The notes: a model not told the origin generated them from the sequence alone. A DNA stretch of 64,000 nt from Oerskovia rustica (GCF_014836555.1 NZ_JACSQQ010000015.1:25172-89171); one strand, 5' to 3'. Shown: positions 17,486 through 26,084, counted from the stretch's first letter. Numbers and translations are program-made.

Positions 17486-17965
17486 ATGAGCACCAGCACC
17501 GCTGGTCCCGCCCGCTCCGTCCGCCTCATCGGCCTCGTCACGATGATCGCAGGCCTCGTGCTGCTGCTCGCCGGCGCAGCCACCTGGGCCACCATCACCT
17601 CGCAGCTGGCCGCCGAGAAGATCACGGTCTCCGAGGACGCGTCGATGCTCGCCGGCTCGCCGGTCCGCGGCCCCTTCAGCGCCTACGCCCAGGCCGAGAT
17701 CATCAACGAGCACGCGCTCAAGATGAGCGAGGGCAAGACCTACGCCGAGCTCGACAAGGAAGACCCGACCCGCGCGACGGTCATGAACGGCTCGTTCCTC
17801 CGCGCCTCGCTCTTCACCTCGGTCGTCTCCTACGGCGTCAGCGCACTGGTCATGGGCCTCGGTGTCCTGTTCGGTCTCCTCGGCTACGCCCTGCGTCGCA
17901 TCGGAGCAGCCCCCGCACTGAGCGTCGGCACCGCGAACCCCACCCCTGAGGTCGTCAACGCCTGA
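17486..17965 (+). CDS. Conserved small membrane protein with two helices
   Basis: The 159-residue protein has one membrane helix near the N-terminus (about residues 13-38) and one near the C-terminus (about 105-130), with an extracellular or lumenal loop between them. The loop holds ITVSEDASMLAG, GPFSAYAQAEIINEHAL and GKTYAELDKEDPTR. I recall homologues labelled 'aromatic ring-opening dioxygenase LigA', but nothing here resembles a dioxygenase. A GGGAG site lies 8 nt before the ATG. The Rex-like operator upstream suggests redox or carbon control. A strong terminator follows. Confidence 0.7.
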   Translation: MSTSTAGPARSVRLIGLVTMIAGLVLLLAGAATWATITSQLAAEKITVSEDASMLAGSPVRGPFSAYAQAEIINEHALKMSEGKTYAELDKEDPTRATVMNGSFLRASLFTSVVSYGVSALVMGLGVLFGLLGYALRRIGAAPALSVGTANPTPEVVNA

Positions 17966-18025
17966 CACAGCAGCACCAGCACGACCAGCTCGGCAGATCA
18001 CCCGGCAAGAATCTCCCGGCATGGT

Positions 18026-18059
18026 GAAGGCCCGACGAGCAACCGCTCGTCGGGCCTTC
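18026..18059. terminator. Strong bidirectional terminator
   Basis: A perfect 15-bp stem (GAAGGCCCGACGAGC, 18026-18040, with 18045-18059) and an AACC loop lie between convergent genes. Confidence 0.85.
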
Positions 18060-18127
18060 ATCTCGTCCGGGGTCGGGCACCGTGACGTGCGCCCGTCGAT
18101 CGAGGCGCCCTGGGACGCCCCCGGCGG

Positions 18128-19048
18128 TCAGGCCTCGGGGCTCGCCACGAGCCGCCGCGCCACCGCGTCCGCGAAGCGGTCGAGCGATCCCTTGCCGAGC
18201 GAGAAGAAGAGCGAGGGCTCGGTGAGCTCGGCCTCGATGACCATGGGGGCGCCGTCGTCCCCGTTCACCAGGTCGACGCGCGCGTAGAGGTTGGGCTCCT
18301 GCCCCGGGACGGCCTTCGCCGCGACCCCGAGCGCCTGCTCGGCGACCGCGAGCTGCTCGGGGCTCGCCTCGAAACGGCTCATCTCCTCCTGCTTGTACAG
18401 GCCCTGGGTGGGACGGTGCGGACCGGTGAGCAGGGCGTTCTTGCGCACGGCGTGCGAGAACTCGCCGTCGATGAAGATCAGGCCGGTCTCCCCCGCGGTG
18501 TCGACGCTGCGGACGTACGGCTGGACCATGACCTGACGGCCGGAGGCCAGGAGGTTCTTGGCGTGCTGGATCGCGAGCCCGCGCGAGTGCGCCTCGCCGG
18601 ACTGGTAGCGCCCCGTGTCCTTGGCCCCGGCGCTCACGACAGGCTTGATGACGAAGTCGCCCTGCGCGGGCAGGCGCGTGTGGATGGCGCGCGAGGACAG
18701 GTTCTGGCTCGGGTCGAGCCAGAGCGTCGGGATGACCGGGACGCCCTGCTCCTCGAGCTCCTTGAGGTAGCGCTTGTCGGTGTTCCAGCTGATGACGGCG
18801 GCGGGGTTGAGCACACGACCGGCACGCTCGGCCCACTCGACGAACTCGTCGCGACGGGGCGCGTAGTCCCAGGCCGAGCGCACGACCACCGCGTCGAACG
18901 ACGACCAGTCGACCGACTCGTCGTCCCACACCGACGGCACGGCCTCGATGCCCCGGGCGGCGAGCGCTCCCACGAGGGGGGCGTCGTCCGGGTCGAGGTG
19001 GGGCAGGACGGAGCAGGTGGCGATGGCGATGCGCGCGGTGGTGGTCAC
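18128..19048 (-). CDS. ATP-grasp enzyme (RimK-like), substrate unknown
   Basis: The 306-residue protein has the ATP-grasp layout. An N-terminal pre-ATP-grasp domain (CSVLPHLDPDDAPLVGAL) is followed by ATP-binding strands with FVIKPVVSAGAKDTGRY, the adenine hinge QVMVQPYV, and the metal-binding end ARVDLV plus VIEAELTEPSLFF. These enzymes join a carboxylate to an amine or thiol through an acylphosphate. The specific product is unknown. GTG 19048 is preferred because TAGGCT ends 7 nt before it, and the upstream in-frame start overlaps that box. Confidence 0.8.
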   Translation of the reverse strand: MTTTARIAIATCSVLPHLDPDDAPLVGALAARGIEAVPSVWDDESVDWSSFDAVVVRSAWDYAPRRDEFVEWAERAGRVLNPAAVISWNTDKRYLKELEEQGVPVIPTLWLDPSQNLSSRAIHTRLPAQGDFVIKPVVSAGAKDTGRYQSGEAHSRGLAIQHAKNLLASGRQVMVQPYVRSVDTAGETGLIFIDGEFSHAVRKNALLTGPHRPTQGLYKQEEMSRFEASPEQLAVAEQALGVAAKAVPGQEPNLYARVDLVNGDDGAPMVIEAELTEPSLFFSLGKGSLDRFADAVARRLVASPEA

Positions 19049-19114
19049 GCGTACGAGCCTAGACGCCCCGCGCGCACCGTACACGCGCGGGCGGTGAGAT
19101 CTCCGTCGCGCCCC

Positions 19115-20161
19115 CTAGGCCGCAGCGGCGTCCGCGGTGCGACGCAGGGCGGCGAGGATCCCGTCCGCGGTGAGGGACCCGACGACGTCGCCCGCCTCGT
19201 CCGCGACGGGCACCCGGCCCATCGCGGCCCCGGGCAGCGCCGCGATCGCCTCGAAGGCGACGGACAGCGGCGCGCCCAGGCGGATCGGGTCGGGGGCGGG
19301 CGCCGAGATGAGGTCGACGCTCTCGAGGTCTGCGCGCTGCACCATCGCGAGCCCGAGCATGCGGACGGGCGCGCCCTCTCCGATGAACTCCCGCACGGCG
19401 TCGCTCGCGGGGTGGGCCAGGACGGTCAGGGGCTCGGCGAGCTGTTCGAGGTGCCCGCCGAAGCTGAAGACCGCGATGCGGTCGGCGAGGTGGACGGCCT
19501 CGTCGATGTCGTGCGTCACGAACAGGACCGTGGTCCCGAGCTCGCGCTGGATACGCCGGAACTCGGTCTGGAGCCTTCGGCGCCCGGCAGGGTCGACGGC
19601 ACCGAAGGGCTCGTCCATGAGCAGGACCGGCGGGTCCGTCGCGAGGGCCCGGGCCACGCCGACGCGCTGGCGCTCGCCGCCCGAGAGCTCGTGCGGGTAG
19701 CGCTTGGCGTAGGTGTCGGGGGCAAGACCGACGAGCTCGAGCAGCTCGCCGACCCGTGAGCGGGTCCGTGCCTTGTCCCAGCCGAGCAGCCCCGGGACGG
19801 TCGCGACGTTCTGGGCGACGGTGCGGTGCGGGAACAGGCCGACGTTCTGGATCACGTACCCGATCCGCCGCCGCAGGGCCACGGGGTCCCCCTGCGTGAT
19901 GTCCTCGCCGCTCAGCAGGATGCGCCCGGCCGACGGCTCGACGAGGCGGTTGGTCATGCGCAGCGTCGTGGACTTCCCGCAGCCGGACGGCCCGACGAGC
20001 GCGAGCATCTCGTGCTCGCGCACGCTCAGGGACAGGTCGCCCACGGCGACCGTCCCGTTGGGGTACTCCTTGCGGACGCCGTCGAACACGATCGCCGCCT
20101 CGTCGGTGATCGTCGGGAACGCTGGGGTGGCCTCGGTGGTGCCGGTCGGGGTGCTCGCCAT
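19115..20161 (-). CDS. Osmoprotectant (glycine betaine/choline type) ABC transporter ATPase
   Basis: This 348-residue ATPase has Walker A GPSGCGKSTT, Q-loop YVIQNVGLFPH, signature LSGGERQRVGVARAL, Walker B VLLMDEPFGAVDP and H-loop FVTHDIDEA. The wording QNVGLFPH and GAVDP is typical of the ProV/OpuA-OpuC family. A C-terminal part of about 100 residues resembles a CBS pair, used in this family for ionic-strength sensing. It is divergent from the two permeases, with TAGCGT 6 nt before its ATG and the facing TAGGTT 44 bp away. It thus shares a compact 68-bp control region with them. Confidence 0.88.
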   Translation of the reverse strand: MASTPTGTTEATPAFPTITDEAAIVFDGVRKEYPNGTVAVGDLSLSVREHEMLALVGPSGCGKSTTLRMTNRLVEPSAGRILLSGEDITQGDPVALRRRIGYVIQNVGLFPHRTVAQNVATVPGLLGWDKARTRSRVGELLELVGLAPDTYAKRYPHELSGGERQRVGVARALATDPPVLLMDEPFGAVDPAGRRRLQTEFRRIQRELGTTVLFVTHDIDEAVHLADRIAVFSFGGHLEQLAEPLTVLAHPASDAVREFIGEGAPVRMLGLAMVQRADLESVDLISAPAPDPIRLGAPLSVAFEAIAALPGAAMGRVPVADEAGDVVGSLTADGILAALRRTADAAAA

Positions 20162-20229
20162 GCCACGACGCTACCCGGCGCGCCACCCCGTCGCGCGAGC
20201 GGTGGGCGGCTCGGGATAGGTTCGACGGC

Positions 20230-20970
20230 ATGCCGCCCAACCCGTGGTTCTCGTGGAGCTACGTCCAGAACAACTGGGGAGAGATCTCCCAGGCGCTCGT
20301 CGAGCACACGACGATCACCATCCAGGCCGTGCTGATCGCCCTGGTCATCGCCCTGCCGCTCGCGGCGCTCGCGCACCGTGTGCGCTGGCTCGCCGTCCCC
20401 GTGCTCGGCACGACGGGCGTCATGTACACGATCCCCTCCCTCGCGCTGTTCTCGATCCTCGTCCCGTTCACGGGGATCGGTCGGACCCCCGTGCTCATCG
20501 GTCTCGTGATGTACGCCCTGCTCATCCTGGTGCGCAACGTCCTGGTGGGCCTGCAGGGCGTCGACCCGGACGTACGCGACGCGGCCAAGGGCCTGGGCTA
20601 CGGGCCCACGCGGCTGCTGGCAGCGGTCGAGATCCCGAACGCGCTGCCGAGCATCATGACCGGCGTGCGGCTCGCGACGGTCTCGACCGTGGCGCTCGTC
20701 ACGGTCGGGTTCGTGGCGGGGTACGGCGGGCTGGGCACCCTGATGTTCCGCGGCTTCCGGTCGAGCTACAACGCCCAGATCATGACGGCCACGCTCCTGT
20801 GCCTGCTGCTGGCCGTCGTGCTCGACCTGCTGCTTCTCCTGCTGGGCCGGGTCCTGACACCGTGGTCGCGCACCCGTGCGCCGGGCTCGACGGCCCGCCC
20901 GACGGGACGGGGCACGACCGAGGCGGCGGTCGCGCAGGCGGCCGAAGCGGCGAGCGAGCGGACCGCATGA
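20230..20970 (+). CDS. Osmoprotectant ABC transporter permease 1
   Basis: The 246-residue membrane protein has about five to six helices and the binding-protein-dependent permease EAA loop (DVRDAAKGLGYGPTRLLAAVEIPNALPSIMTG) in the region 115-145, represented by AAKGLGYGPTRLL and EIPNALPSI. It matches OpuCB/YehW-type permeases. The start is ATG 20230, 7 nt after TAGGTT. Its C-terminal 40 residues are a hydrophilic Ala/Arg/Thr tail. It is followed without gap by the second permease. Confidence 0.87.
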   Translation: MPPNPWFSWSYVQNNWGEISQALVEHTTITIQAVLIALVIALPLAALAHRVRWLAVPVLGTTGVMYTIPSLALFSILVPFTGIGRTPVLIGLVMYALLILVRNVLVGLQGVDPDVRDAAKGLGYGPTRLLAAVEIPNALPSIMTGVRLATVSTVALVTVGFVAGYGGLGTLMFRGFRSSYNAQIMTATLLCLLLAVVLDLLLLLLGRVLTPWSRTRAPGSTARPTGRGTTEAAVAQAAEAASERTA

Positions 20971-21647
20971 ACGTCGTCGAGGAAGCCCTGACGTGGCTCA
21001 ACGACCCGCTCAACTGGACCGGCCCCGACGGGCTGCTGGTCCGCACGGGCGAGCACCTGGAGATGACCGCGATCGCGGTCCTCCTGGCCGCCCTGATCGC
21101 GCTGCCCGCGGGCATCTGGCTCGGCCACTCGGGCAAGGGCGCAGGGCCGACGATCGTGATCGTCAACACCTCGCGCGCGCTGCCGACGTTCGGGATCCTG
21201 CTGATCCTCGCGGCGGGCGGGCTGTTCGGTGACCGGGCCGCGGTCATCTCGGCCGTGATCTTCGCGATCCCGCTCATCCTCGCGAACGCCTACACGGGCG
21301 TCGCCGAGGTCGACCCCGACGTCAAGGACGCGGCGCGCGGCATGGGCATGAGCTCGCAGCGCTCGCTGTGGCTCGTCGAGCTGCCGCTCGCGGTGCCGTT
21401 GGTCGCGGCGGGGCTGCGGACCGCGATCGTGCAGGTCATCGCGGTGCTGACGCTCGCGGCGTTCGTCGGTGGCGGGGGGCTCGGCGTGCCCCTGCGCGTC
21501 GGGTTCTCCAACCAGCGCTACGGGCAGGTCCTCGCGGTGGGCGTCGTGATCGCGGTGCTGTGCCTCGTCGTCGACGCGGTCCTCGCGCTCGTCCAGCGGG
21601 CCGTGACCCCCGCGCCGCTGCGCGTGAAGGCGGGCACCGTGCGCTGA
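20967..21647 (+). CDS. Osmoprotectant ABC transporter permease 2
   Basis: The 226-residue permease starts at ATG 20967 inside the stop of the first permease (ATGA). It has the EAA loop KDAARGMGMSSQRSLWLVELPLAVPLV (key parts DAARGMGMS and ELPLAVP) and the family end FVGGGGLGVPL. The two permeases probably form a heterodimer with two copies of the divergent ATPase. The binding protein gene follows after 86 bp. Confidence 0.87.
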   Translation: MNVVEEALTWLNDPLNWTGPDGLLVRTGEHLEMTAIAVLLAALIALPAGIWLGHSGKGAGPTIVIVNTSRALPTFGILLILAAGGLFGDRAAVISAVIFAIPLILANAYTGVAEVDPDVKDAARGMGMSSQRSLWLVELPLAVPLVAAGLRTAIVQVIAVLTLAAFVGGGGLGVPLRVGFSNQRYGQVLAVGVVIAVLCLVVDAVLALVQRAVTPAPLRVKAGTVR

Positions 21648-21733
21648 GGTCCCCCTCGGGTTGCCGGGGCCCTCCCTCGGGGGTGGAATGGGTTGTCCGT
21701 GCGAGCCGACGACCCGAGAGGCACCTGACACCC

Positions 21734-22744
21734 ATGTCACGGCGATCCACCACCTTCCGCACCCTGACCGCTTCCGCCCTCCTCGTCGTCGCTCTCGCGG
21801 CGTGCGGCGAGGCCGGTTCCTCCGGCACCGAGGCGTCCGGGGATTCCACGTCGACCGCGAGCGGCACCGTGTGCGAACCCGTCGCCGGCGACGCGCTCGT
21901 CGTCCTCGAGGACGACAAGAACCTGCAGACCGTCGACAACATCATCCCGGCGGCCAACGCGGCCGCCGTCGCGAACCAGCCGGCCGTGCTGGAGCTGCTC
22001 GACACCGTGTCCGCGGCGCTCGACACCGACAAGCTCATCGCGCTCAACAAGGCCGTCGACGTGGACCGGCAGACGTCCTCGCAGGCCGCGCAGAAGTTCG
22101 TCGAGGACGAGGGTCTCGCGGCGACGTCGACCCCGGGGACCGGCACGTCGCTCGTCGTGGGCGCGGCCAACTTCTCCGAGAGCACGACGCTCGCCGAGAT
22201 CTACGCCGCGGTCCTGCGCTCGGGCGGCTACGACGTCACGGTCCAGACCGTCGACGCGCGCGAGACGTACCTGCCGGCGCTCGAGTCGGGCCAGCTCAGC
22301 GTGTTCCCCGAGTACGTGGGGACGCTCACCGAGTTCCTCAACAAGGAGATCAACGGCGCCGACGCCGAGCCCCTCGCGAGCGGTGACCTCGACTCCACCG
22401 TGACCGCGCTGCGCGACCTCGGGACGCAGAAGGGCCTGACGTTCGGGGAGCCGTCGGCGGCCCAGGACCAGAATGCGTTCGCCGTCACGACGGCCTTCGC
22501 CGAGAAGTACGACGTGTCGACGCTCAGCGAGCTCGCCGAGGCCTGCCCCGGCGGTGTCACGCTCGGCGCCGGCCCGGAGTGCCCCGAGCGCGCGTTCTGC
22601 CAGCCGGGGCTCGAGGAGACCTACGGCCTCAACGTGACCAACTTCGTGAACCTCGACGTGGGTGGGCCGCTGACGAAGTCGGCGCTCCTCCAGGGCGAGA
22701 TCGTGCTCGGCCTCGTGTTCTCCTCGGACGGCCAGCTCGGCTGA
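21734..22744 (+). CDS. Osmoprotectant-binding lipoprotein, circularly permuted OpuCC/ProX type
   Basis: This 336-residue lipoprotein (lipobox AAC, Cys24) should capture the substrate and deliver it to the permeases. The order of its segments is unusual. Residues about 47-128 (ALVVLEDDKNLQTVDNIIP to KFVEDEGL) correspond to what is normally the C-terminal end of YehZ/OpuCC proteins. Residues 139-336 (LVVGAANFSESTTLAEIYA to LGLVFSSDGQLG) correspond to the normal N-terminal part. The end GLVFSSDGQLG would usually run straight into VVLEDDK. The linker AATSTPGTGTS joins the old termini. Both lobes look intact, so function is probably kept. Confidence 0.88.
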   Translation: MSRRSTTFRTLTASALLVVALAACGEAGSSGTEASGDSTSTASGTVCEPVAGDALVVLEDDKNLQTVDNIIPAANAAAVANQPAVLELLDTVSAALDTDKLIALNKAVDVDRQTSSQAAQKFVEDEGLAATSTPGTGTSLVVGAANFSESTTLAEIYAAVLRSGGYDVTVQTVDARETYLPALESGQLSVFPEYVGTLTEFLNKEINGADAEPLASGDLDSTVTALRDLGTQKGLTFGEPSAAQDQNAFAVTTAFAEKYDVSTLSELAEACPGGVTLGAGPECPERAFCQPGLEETYGLNVTNFVNLDVGGPLTKSALLQGEIVLGLVFSSDGQLG

Positions 22745-22764
22745 CCGAGCAGGCGGCTGCTCGG
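22745..22764. terminator. Short terminator hairpin
   Basis: A perfect 8-bp stem CCGAGCAG/CTGCTCGG with a GCGG loop starts right after the binding-protein stop, facing a convergent gene. Confidence 0.65.
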
Positions 22765-22775
22765 GGCCTTCGCGG

Positions 22776-24287
22776 CTACAGGCCGTAGGTCTCGAGCAGC
22801 CGTAGCCAGACCTCGCTGATCGTCGGGTAGGCGGGCACAGCGTGCCACAAGCGTGCAAGCGGCACCTGCCCGACGATCGCGATGGTCGCGGCGTGCAGCA
22901 TCTCCGCCGCGTCCGGGCCGACGAACGTCGCGCCCACGACGACCTGCCGGTCGGTGTCGACCACGATCTGCGCGGTCCCCTCGTAGCCCTCGGCCACGAG
23001 CACGGCCCCGGACACGGACCCCAGCTTGTACGACACCGCCTTGACCGTGAGCCCCGCCTTCCTGGCCTCGGCCTCGGTCAGCCCCACCGACGCGACCTCG
23101 GGGCGGGAGAACACGACCTGGGTCTTCGCACCGTGGTCGGCGGTCGCGGCGTAGCGGCTCCACGGCTCGGGGGTCTCGCCGTCCGCCCCGGCTGCCGCGG
23201 CCTCCCCCGGCTTCGCCCTCCCGAACCTCGCCGCGACCACGTCGCCCACGACGCGCCCCTGGTACTTGCCCTGGTGCGTGGTCGCCACGCGTCCGGTCAC
23301 GTCCCCGCACGCGAACAGCCAGCCGCCGTCGACACCCTGGACCTCGAGCTGGTCGTCGACCGCGAGCGCCTTCCCGGGCTCGAGCCCGACGACGTCGACC
23401 CCCAGGTCCGCGGTGCGCGGCACGCGGCCCGTCGCGACGAGCACCTGCGCCGCCGCGACCGACCCCTTGCCCCGGGGGCCGTCGTACGCGAGGCGCGCTC
23501 CGCCGTCGGGAAGGGACGACGCTCCCGTGACGCTCACACCCAGGCGCACGTCCACGCCGATCGTCTTCAGGCCGGCCGCGACGGCCTCGCTCGCGAAGGG
23601 CTCCGAGCGTCCGAGCAGGCGTCCGCGCGAGAGCAGCGTGACCTGCGACCCCAGGTCGCGGAACGCCGTCGCCATCTCGACGCCCACCACTCCCCCGCCC
23701 AGGATCACGATCGAGGGCGGGACGTCCTGGACGCTCGTGGCCTCGCGGCTGCTCCACGGGTCGGTCTCGGCCAGCCCCGGGGTGTCGGGCAGGACGGGCA
23801 CGCTGCCCGTCGCGACGATCACGGCGTGCCGGGCGGCGAGCAGGCGGGTCTCGGGGAGGTCGTCGACGTCGGCGTCGGGGTCCTCGGGGCCGACCTCGAC
23901 GAGCTTTTCCCCGACGAGCCGGCCCAGGCCGCGCACGAGCGAGATGCCGGCGCCGTCGAGCCACTGGACCTGCCCCGAGTCGTCCCAGTGCGAGACCATC
24001 TCGTCGCGGCGCGCGAGGATCGGCGCCGGGTCGAGCTCCGGGTCGGCCCGGACGCCGGGGACCGCGCGCGCGGCCGCCAGCGCCGCACCCGGGCGCAGCA
24101 GCGCCTTGGACGGCATGCACGCCCAGTAGGAGCACTCGCCGCCGACGAGCTCGGCCTCGACCACGGCAACGCTCAACCCGGTGCGGCTCGCGCGGTCGGC
24201 GGCGTTCTCGCCGACGGGCCCACCACCGATCACGATCACGTCGTAGGTCTCGTCCGGGGTGGCCTGGGTGCGTGGGTCGGTGCTCAT
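22776..24287 (-). CDS. Pyridine nucleotide-disulfide oxidoreductase (lipoamide dehydrogenase-like)
   Basis: The 503-residue flavoprotein has the FAD site DVIVIGGGPVGENAA, a redox disulfide C52-x4-C57 in GGECSYWACMPSK, an NAD(P) site IVILGGGVVGVEMA and the second FAD motif WLFACGDVTG. In lipoamide dehydrogenase and glutathione reductase the catalytic base is the His of HxxPTxSE. Here that place is PAYPTISE, so His is Tyr. It is therefore probably not a true E3 subunit, and its electron acceptor is unknown. ATG 24287 is used, and ATG 24296 is equally possible. Confidence 0.8.
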   Translation of the reverse strand: MSTDPRTQATPDETYDVIVIGGGPVGENAADRASRTGLSVAVVEAELVGGECSYWACMPSKALLRPGAALAAARAVPGVRADPELDPAPILARRDEMVSHWDDSGQVQWLDGAGISLVRGLGRLVGEKLVEVGPEDPDADVDDLPETRLLAARHAVIVATGSVPVLPDTPGLAETDPWSSREATSVQDVPPSIVILGGGVVGVEMATAFRDLGSQVTLLSRGRLLGRSEPFASEAVAAGLKTIGVDVRLGVSVTGASSLPDGGARLAYDGPRGKGSVAAAQVLVATGRVPRTADLGVDVVGLEPGKALAVDDQLEVQGVDGGWLFACGDVTGRVATTHQGKYQGRVVGDVVAARFGRAKPGEAAAAGADGETPEPWSRYAATADHGAKTQVVFSRPEVASVGLTEAEARKAGLTVKAVSYKLGSVSGAVLVAEGYEGTAQIVVDTDRQVVVGATFVGPDAAEMLHAATIAIVGQVPLARLWHAVPAYPTISEVWLRLLETYGL

Positions 24288-24367
24288 GCCTCCCATCGTG
24301 ACCCGGACCTCGCGCGGTTGCCCGCCGGGGCGCGGGGGCGGGTGCCCAGGGAGGAGAGCCCAGCCCC

Positions 24368-24817
24368 CTAGCGGCGCGCGGCGTGCCCGGTGACCAGCTC
24401 ACGCAGCAGAGCGACCAGCACGTCGCGGTCCTTGCTCGGCAGCGACGAGAGGAGGGCGTCCTGCGCGTCGCCGAGCGCTGCGCCGAGCTCGTCGAGCCGA
24501 CGCATCCCCCTGGGGGTCAGCGTGACGATGTTGCGACGCCGGTCGGACGGGTCGGCTCGGCGCTCGACGTCACCGTCGGCCGCCAGTCTGTCGAGCAGCG
24601 CGACCATGTCGCTCCGGTCGATCCCGCACCGGCGCCCGAGCGCGGCCTGGCTCGCTGGGCCGAACTCCTCCAGGGCGGCGAGCACGGCGTAGTGGGACCG
24701 GTGCGCCCCCGCGGCGGACAGGTGCTCCGAGACGGTCCGGGCCGCCTCCAGCGCCGCCTGGGAGAGCAGCCAGCTGGGAAGTGCCCGGAGGCGTTCAGGG
24801 GCGGTCTCGGTCTCCAT
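24368..24817 (-). CDS. MarR-family transcriptional regulator
   Basis: The 149-residue regulator has the MarR winged helix: SHYAVLAALEEFGPASQAALGRRCGID for the DNA-reading helix region (key part QAALGRRCGIDRSDMVALLDRL) and the wing ADPSDRRRNIVTLT. It probably represses itself and the divergent NTF2-like gene through the palindrome between them. TAGGAT ends 6 nt before the ATG, implying a leaderless mRNA. Confidence 0.85.
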   Translation of the reverse strand: METETAPERLRALPSWLLSQAALEAARTVSEHLSAAGAHRSHYAVLAALEEFGPASQAALGRRCGIDRSDMVALLDRLAADGDVERRADPSDRRRNIVTLTPRGMRRLDELGAALGDAQDALLSSLPSKDRDVLVALLRELVTGHAARR

Positions 24818-24846
24818 CCCCAGATCCTACGCTTTGTTGGCTCTAC

Positions 24847-24871
24847 CTATTGTGGGCACTGCCAACAATAG
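24847..24871. promoter_or_regulatory. Putative MarR operator
   Basis: CTATTGTGGGC-act-GCCAACAATAG is an inverted repeat with 10 of 11 pairs matching. Another TTGTTGGC half-site lies at 24834-24841. It sits between the divergent marR-type and NTF2-like genes, close to the marR-type -10 box. Confidence 0.65.
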
Positions 24872-24925
24872 TTAACGTTGGGGGCTCCAACGACTTGCCG
24901 TGGTCACGAACTCTCGGAGGCTCTC

Positions 24926-25405
24926 ATGCCCGTGCACGACGACGCCCACCTTCCCGTCACGCACCACGACGCCCTGCGCGGGCTGCTCGACCGCGAGGAC
25001 GTTGCACGCCTCGTCTCCCGCCTCACGTCCGCCCTCGACGACGGCGACGCCGACCGGCTCCGAGACCTGCTCGTCCCGGACGCACGCGCCACCACCCCCG
25101 GTGGAACCGCGCAGGGGGTCGACGCCGTCGTCGCCCAGGCCGCGCGCAACCATCGGCCGGACGACGGCGTCCAGCACCTCGTCGGCAACGTCCTGGTCGA
25201 TCTCGCACACGACCACGCAGAGGTCCGGGCGAACGTGGTCGCCGCGTTCGCCCGACGCGAGCCGCAGGCGGACAGGCCCGTCACCCTCGGAGCGGTCTAC
25301 CGACTCAGGGCACGCAGGACCGACGCCGGCTGGCGACTGACGCACATCACGACGGAGCCGATCTGGACATCGACCACCCCCGTCACGCGCGCTGGACCGG
25401 CCTAG
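24926..25405 (+). CDS. SnoaL/NTF2-like small enzyme or binding protein
   Basis: The 159-residue protein has the SnoaL-like pattern: a helical start (ARLVSRLTSALDDGDADRLRDLL), the PDARATTPGG turn, and beta strands ending WRLTHITTEPIW. Members include ketoreductase-partner cyclases and dehydratases, and many are uncharacterised. The ATG at 24926 has CGGAGG 5 nt upstream. It is divergent from the MarR gene and is its likely target. Confidence 0.72.
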   Translation: MPVHDDAHLPVTHHDALRGLLDREDVARLVSRLTSALDDGDADRLRDLLVPDARATTPGGTAQGVDAVVAQAARNHRPDDGVQHLVGNVLVDLAHDHAEVRANVVAAFARREPQADRPVTLGAVYRLRARRTDAGWRLTHITTEPIWTSTTPVTRAGPA

Positions 25406-25448
25406 CAGGACCTGGCGCGGCTGCCCGCCGGGCGGGGTGACGCCCGCC

Positions 25449-26027
25449 TCAGGTCGCGTCGTCGACGTGGGCCTCGTCGAGGCGCTCGAGGATCTGTGCG
25501 ACCGTCTCCGCGACGGTCCACCCGGTCGTGTCGAGGTGCAGCCCGCCCGGGGTCTCGCGCGCGGCCGCAGCGAACTCGTCGGGCGTCCACGCGCCGTAGG
25601 CCTGCTTGTGCCGGGCGGCGTCACGCGCGGCGAGGGCCGCGGCGTCGGGCACCAGCACGACGGCGTAGCGCGGCCGGGTGCGCAGGCTCGCCGTGAAGCG
25701 GGCCAGGTCGGGCCCCAGCAGGATGTCCTGGACCACGGCCGTGATCCCCGCGGCCGCGTACGTGTCGGCGGCGCGGGCCGCGAGAGCGTGCCGCAGGTCG
25801 AGCTGGGCACGCGCCTGCGCCGACAGCGGCGGGTCCATCGACGCCTGCCCGCTCACGACGAACCGGCGGAACATGTCGCCGCGCACGTGGGCCGCGAGGG
25901 GGAAGGACCGGGCCAGGGCCTGCGCGACCGTCGACTTCCCGGAGGCCATGGCACCGGTGACGACGAGGACGGGAGCGGACGCGCGGACGTGAGCGGCGCC
26001 GTCGGGCAAGGAGGTCTCAGCAGGCAT
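25449..26027 (-). CDS. P-loop small-molecule kinase / AAA family ATPase
   Basis: The 192-residue protein has a Walker A VTGAMASGKSTVAQAL, a following HVRGDMFRRFV segment, the VVQDILLGPDL motif and a C-terminal HLDTTGWTVAETVAQIL. This layout resembles chloramphenicol phosphotransferase-like and adenylylsulfate or gluconate kinase-like proteins, with the acceptor unknown. TAGGGT ends 7 nt before ATG 26027, so the start is well supported. Confidence 0.75.
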   Translation of the reverse strand: MPAETSLPDGAAHVRASAPVLVVTGAMASGKSTVAQALARSFPLAAHVRGDMFRRFVVSGQASMDPPLSAQARAQLDLRHALAARAADTYAAAGITAVVQDILLGPDLARFTASLRTRPRYAVVLVPDAAALAARDAARHKQAYGAWTPDEFAAAARETPGGLHLDTTGWTVAETVAQILERLDEAHVDDAT

Positions 26028-26084
26028 GCTTCGGACCCTAGGACGTGCGGCGGCCCGGACGCGAGCGGATTGCGGGGCGCTCGC

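Noticed and set aside
17486-17965. Annotation as aromatic ring-opening dioxygenase LigA
   Set aside because: The protein has two membrane helices and no metal-binding or dioxygenase motif. I believe that label is a propagated naming error.
22776-24287. Annotation as lipoamide dehydrogenase (E3)
   Set aside because: The catalytic His is replaced by Tyr and the disulfide context is CSYWAC, so E3 function is not supported.
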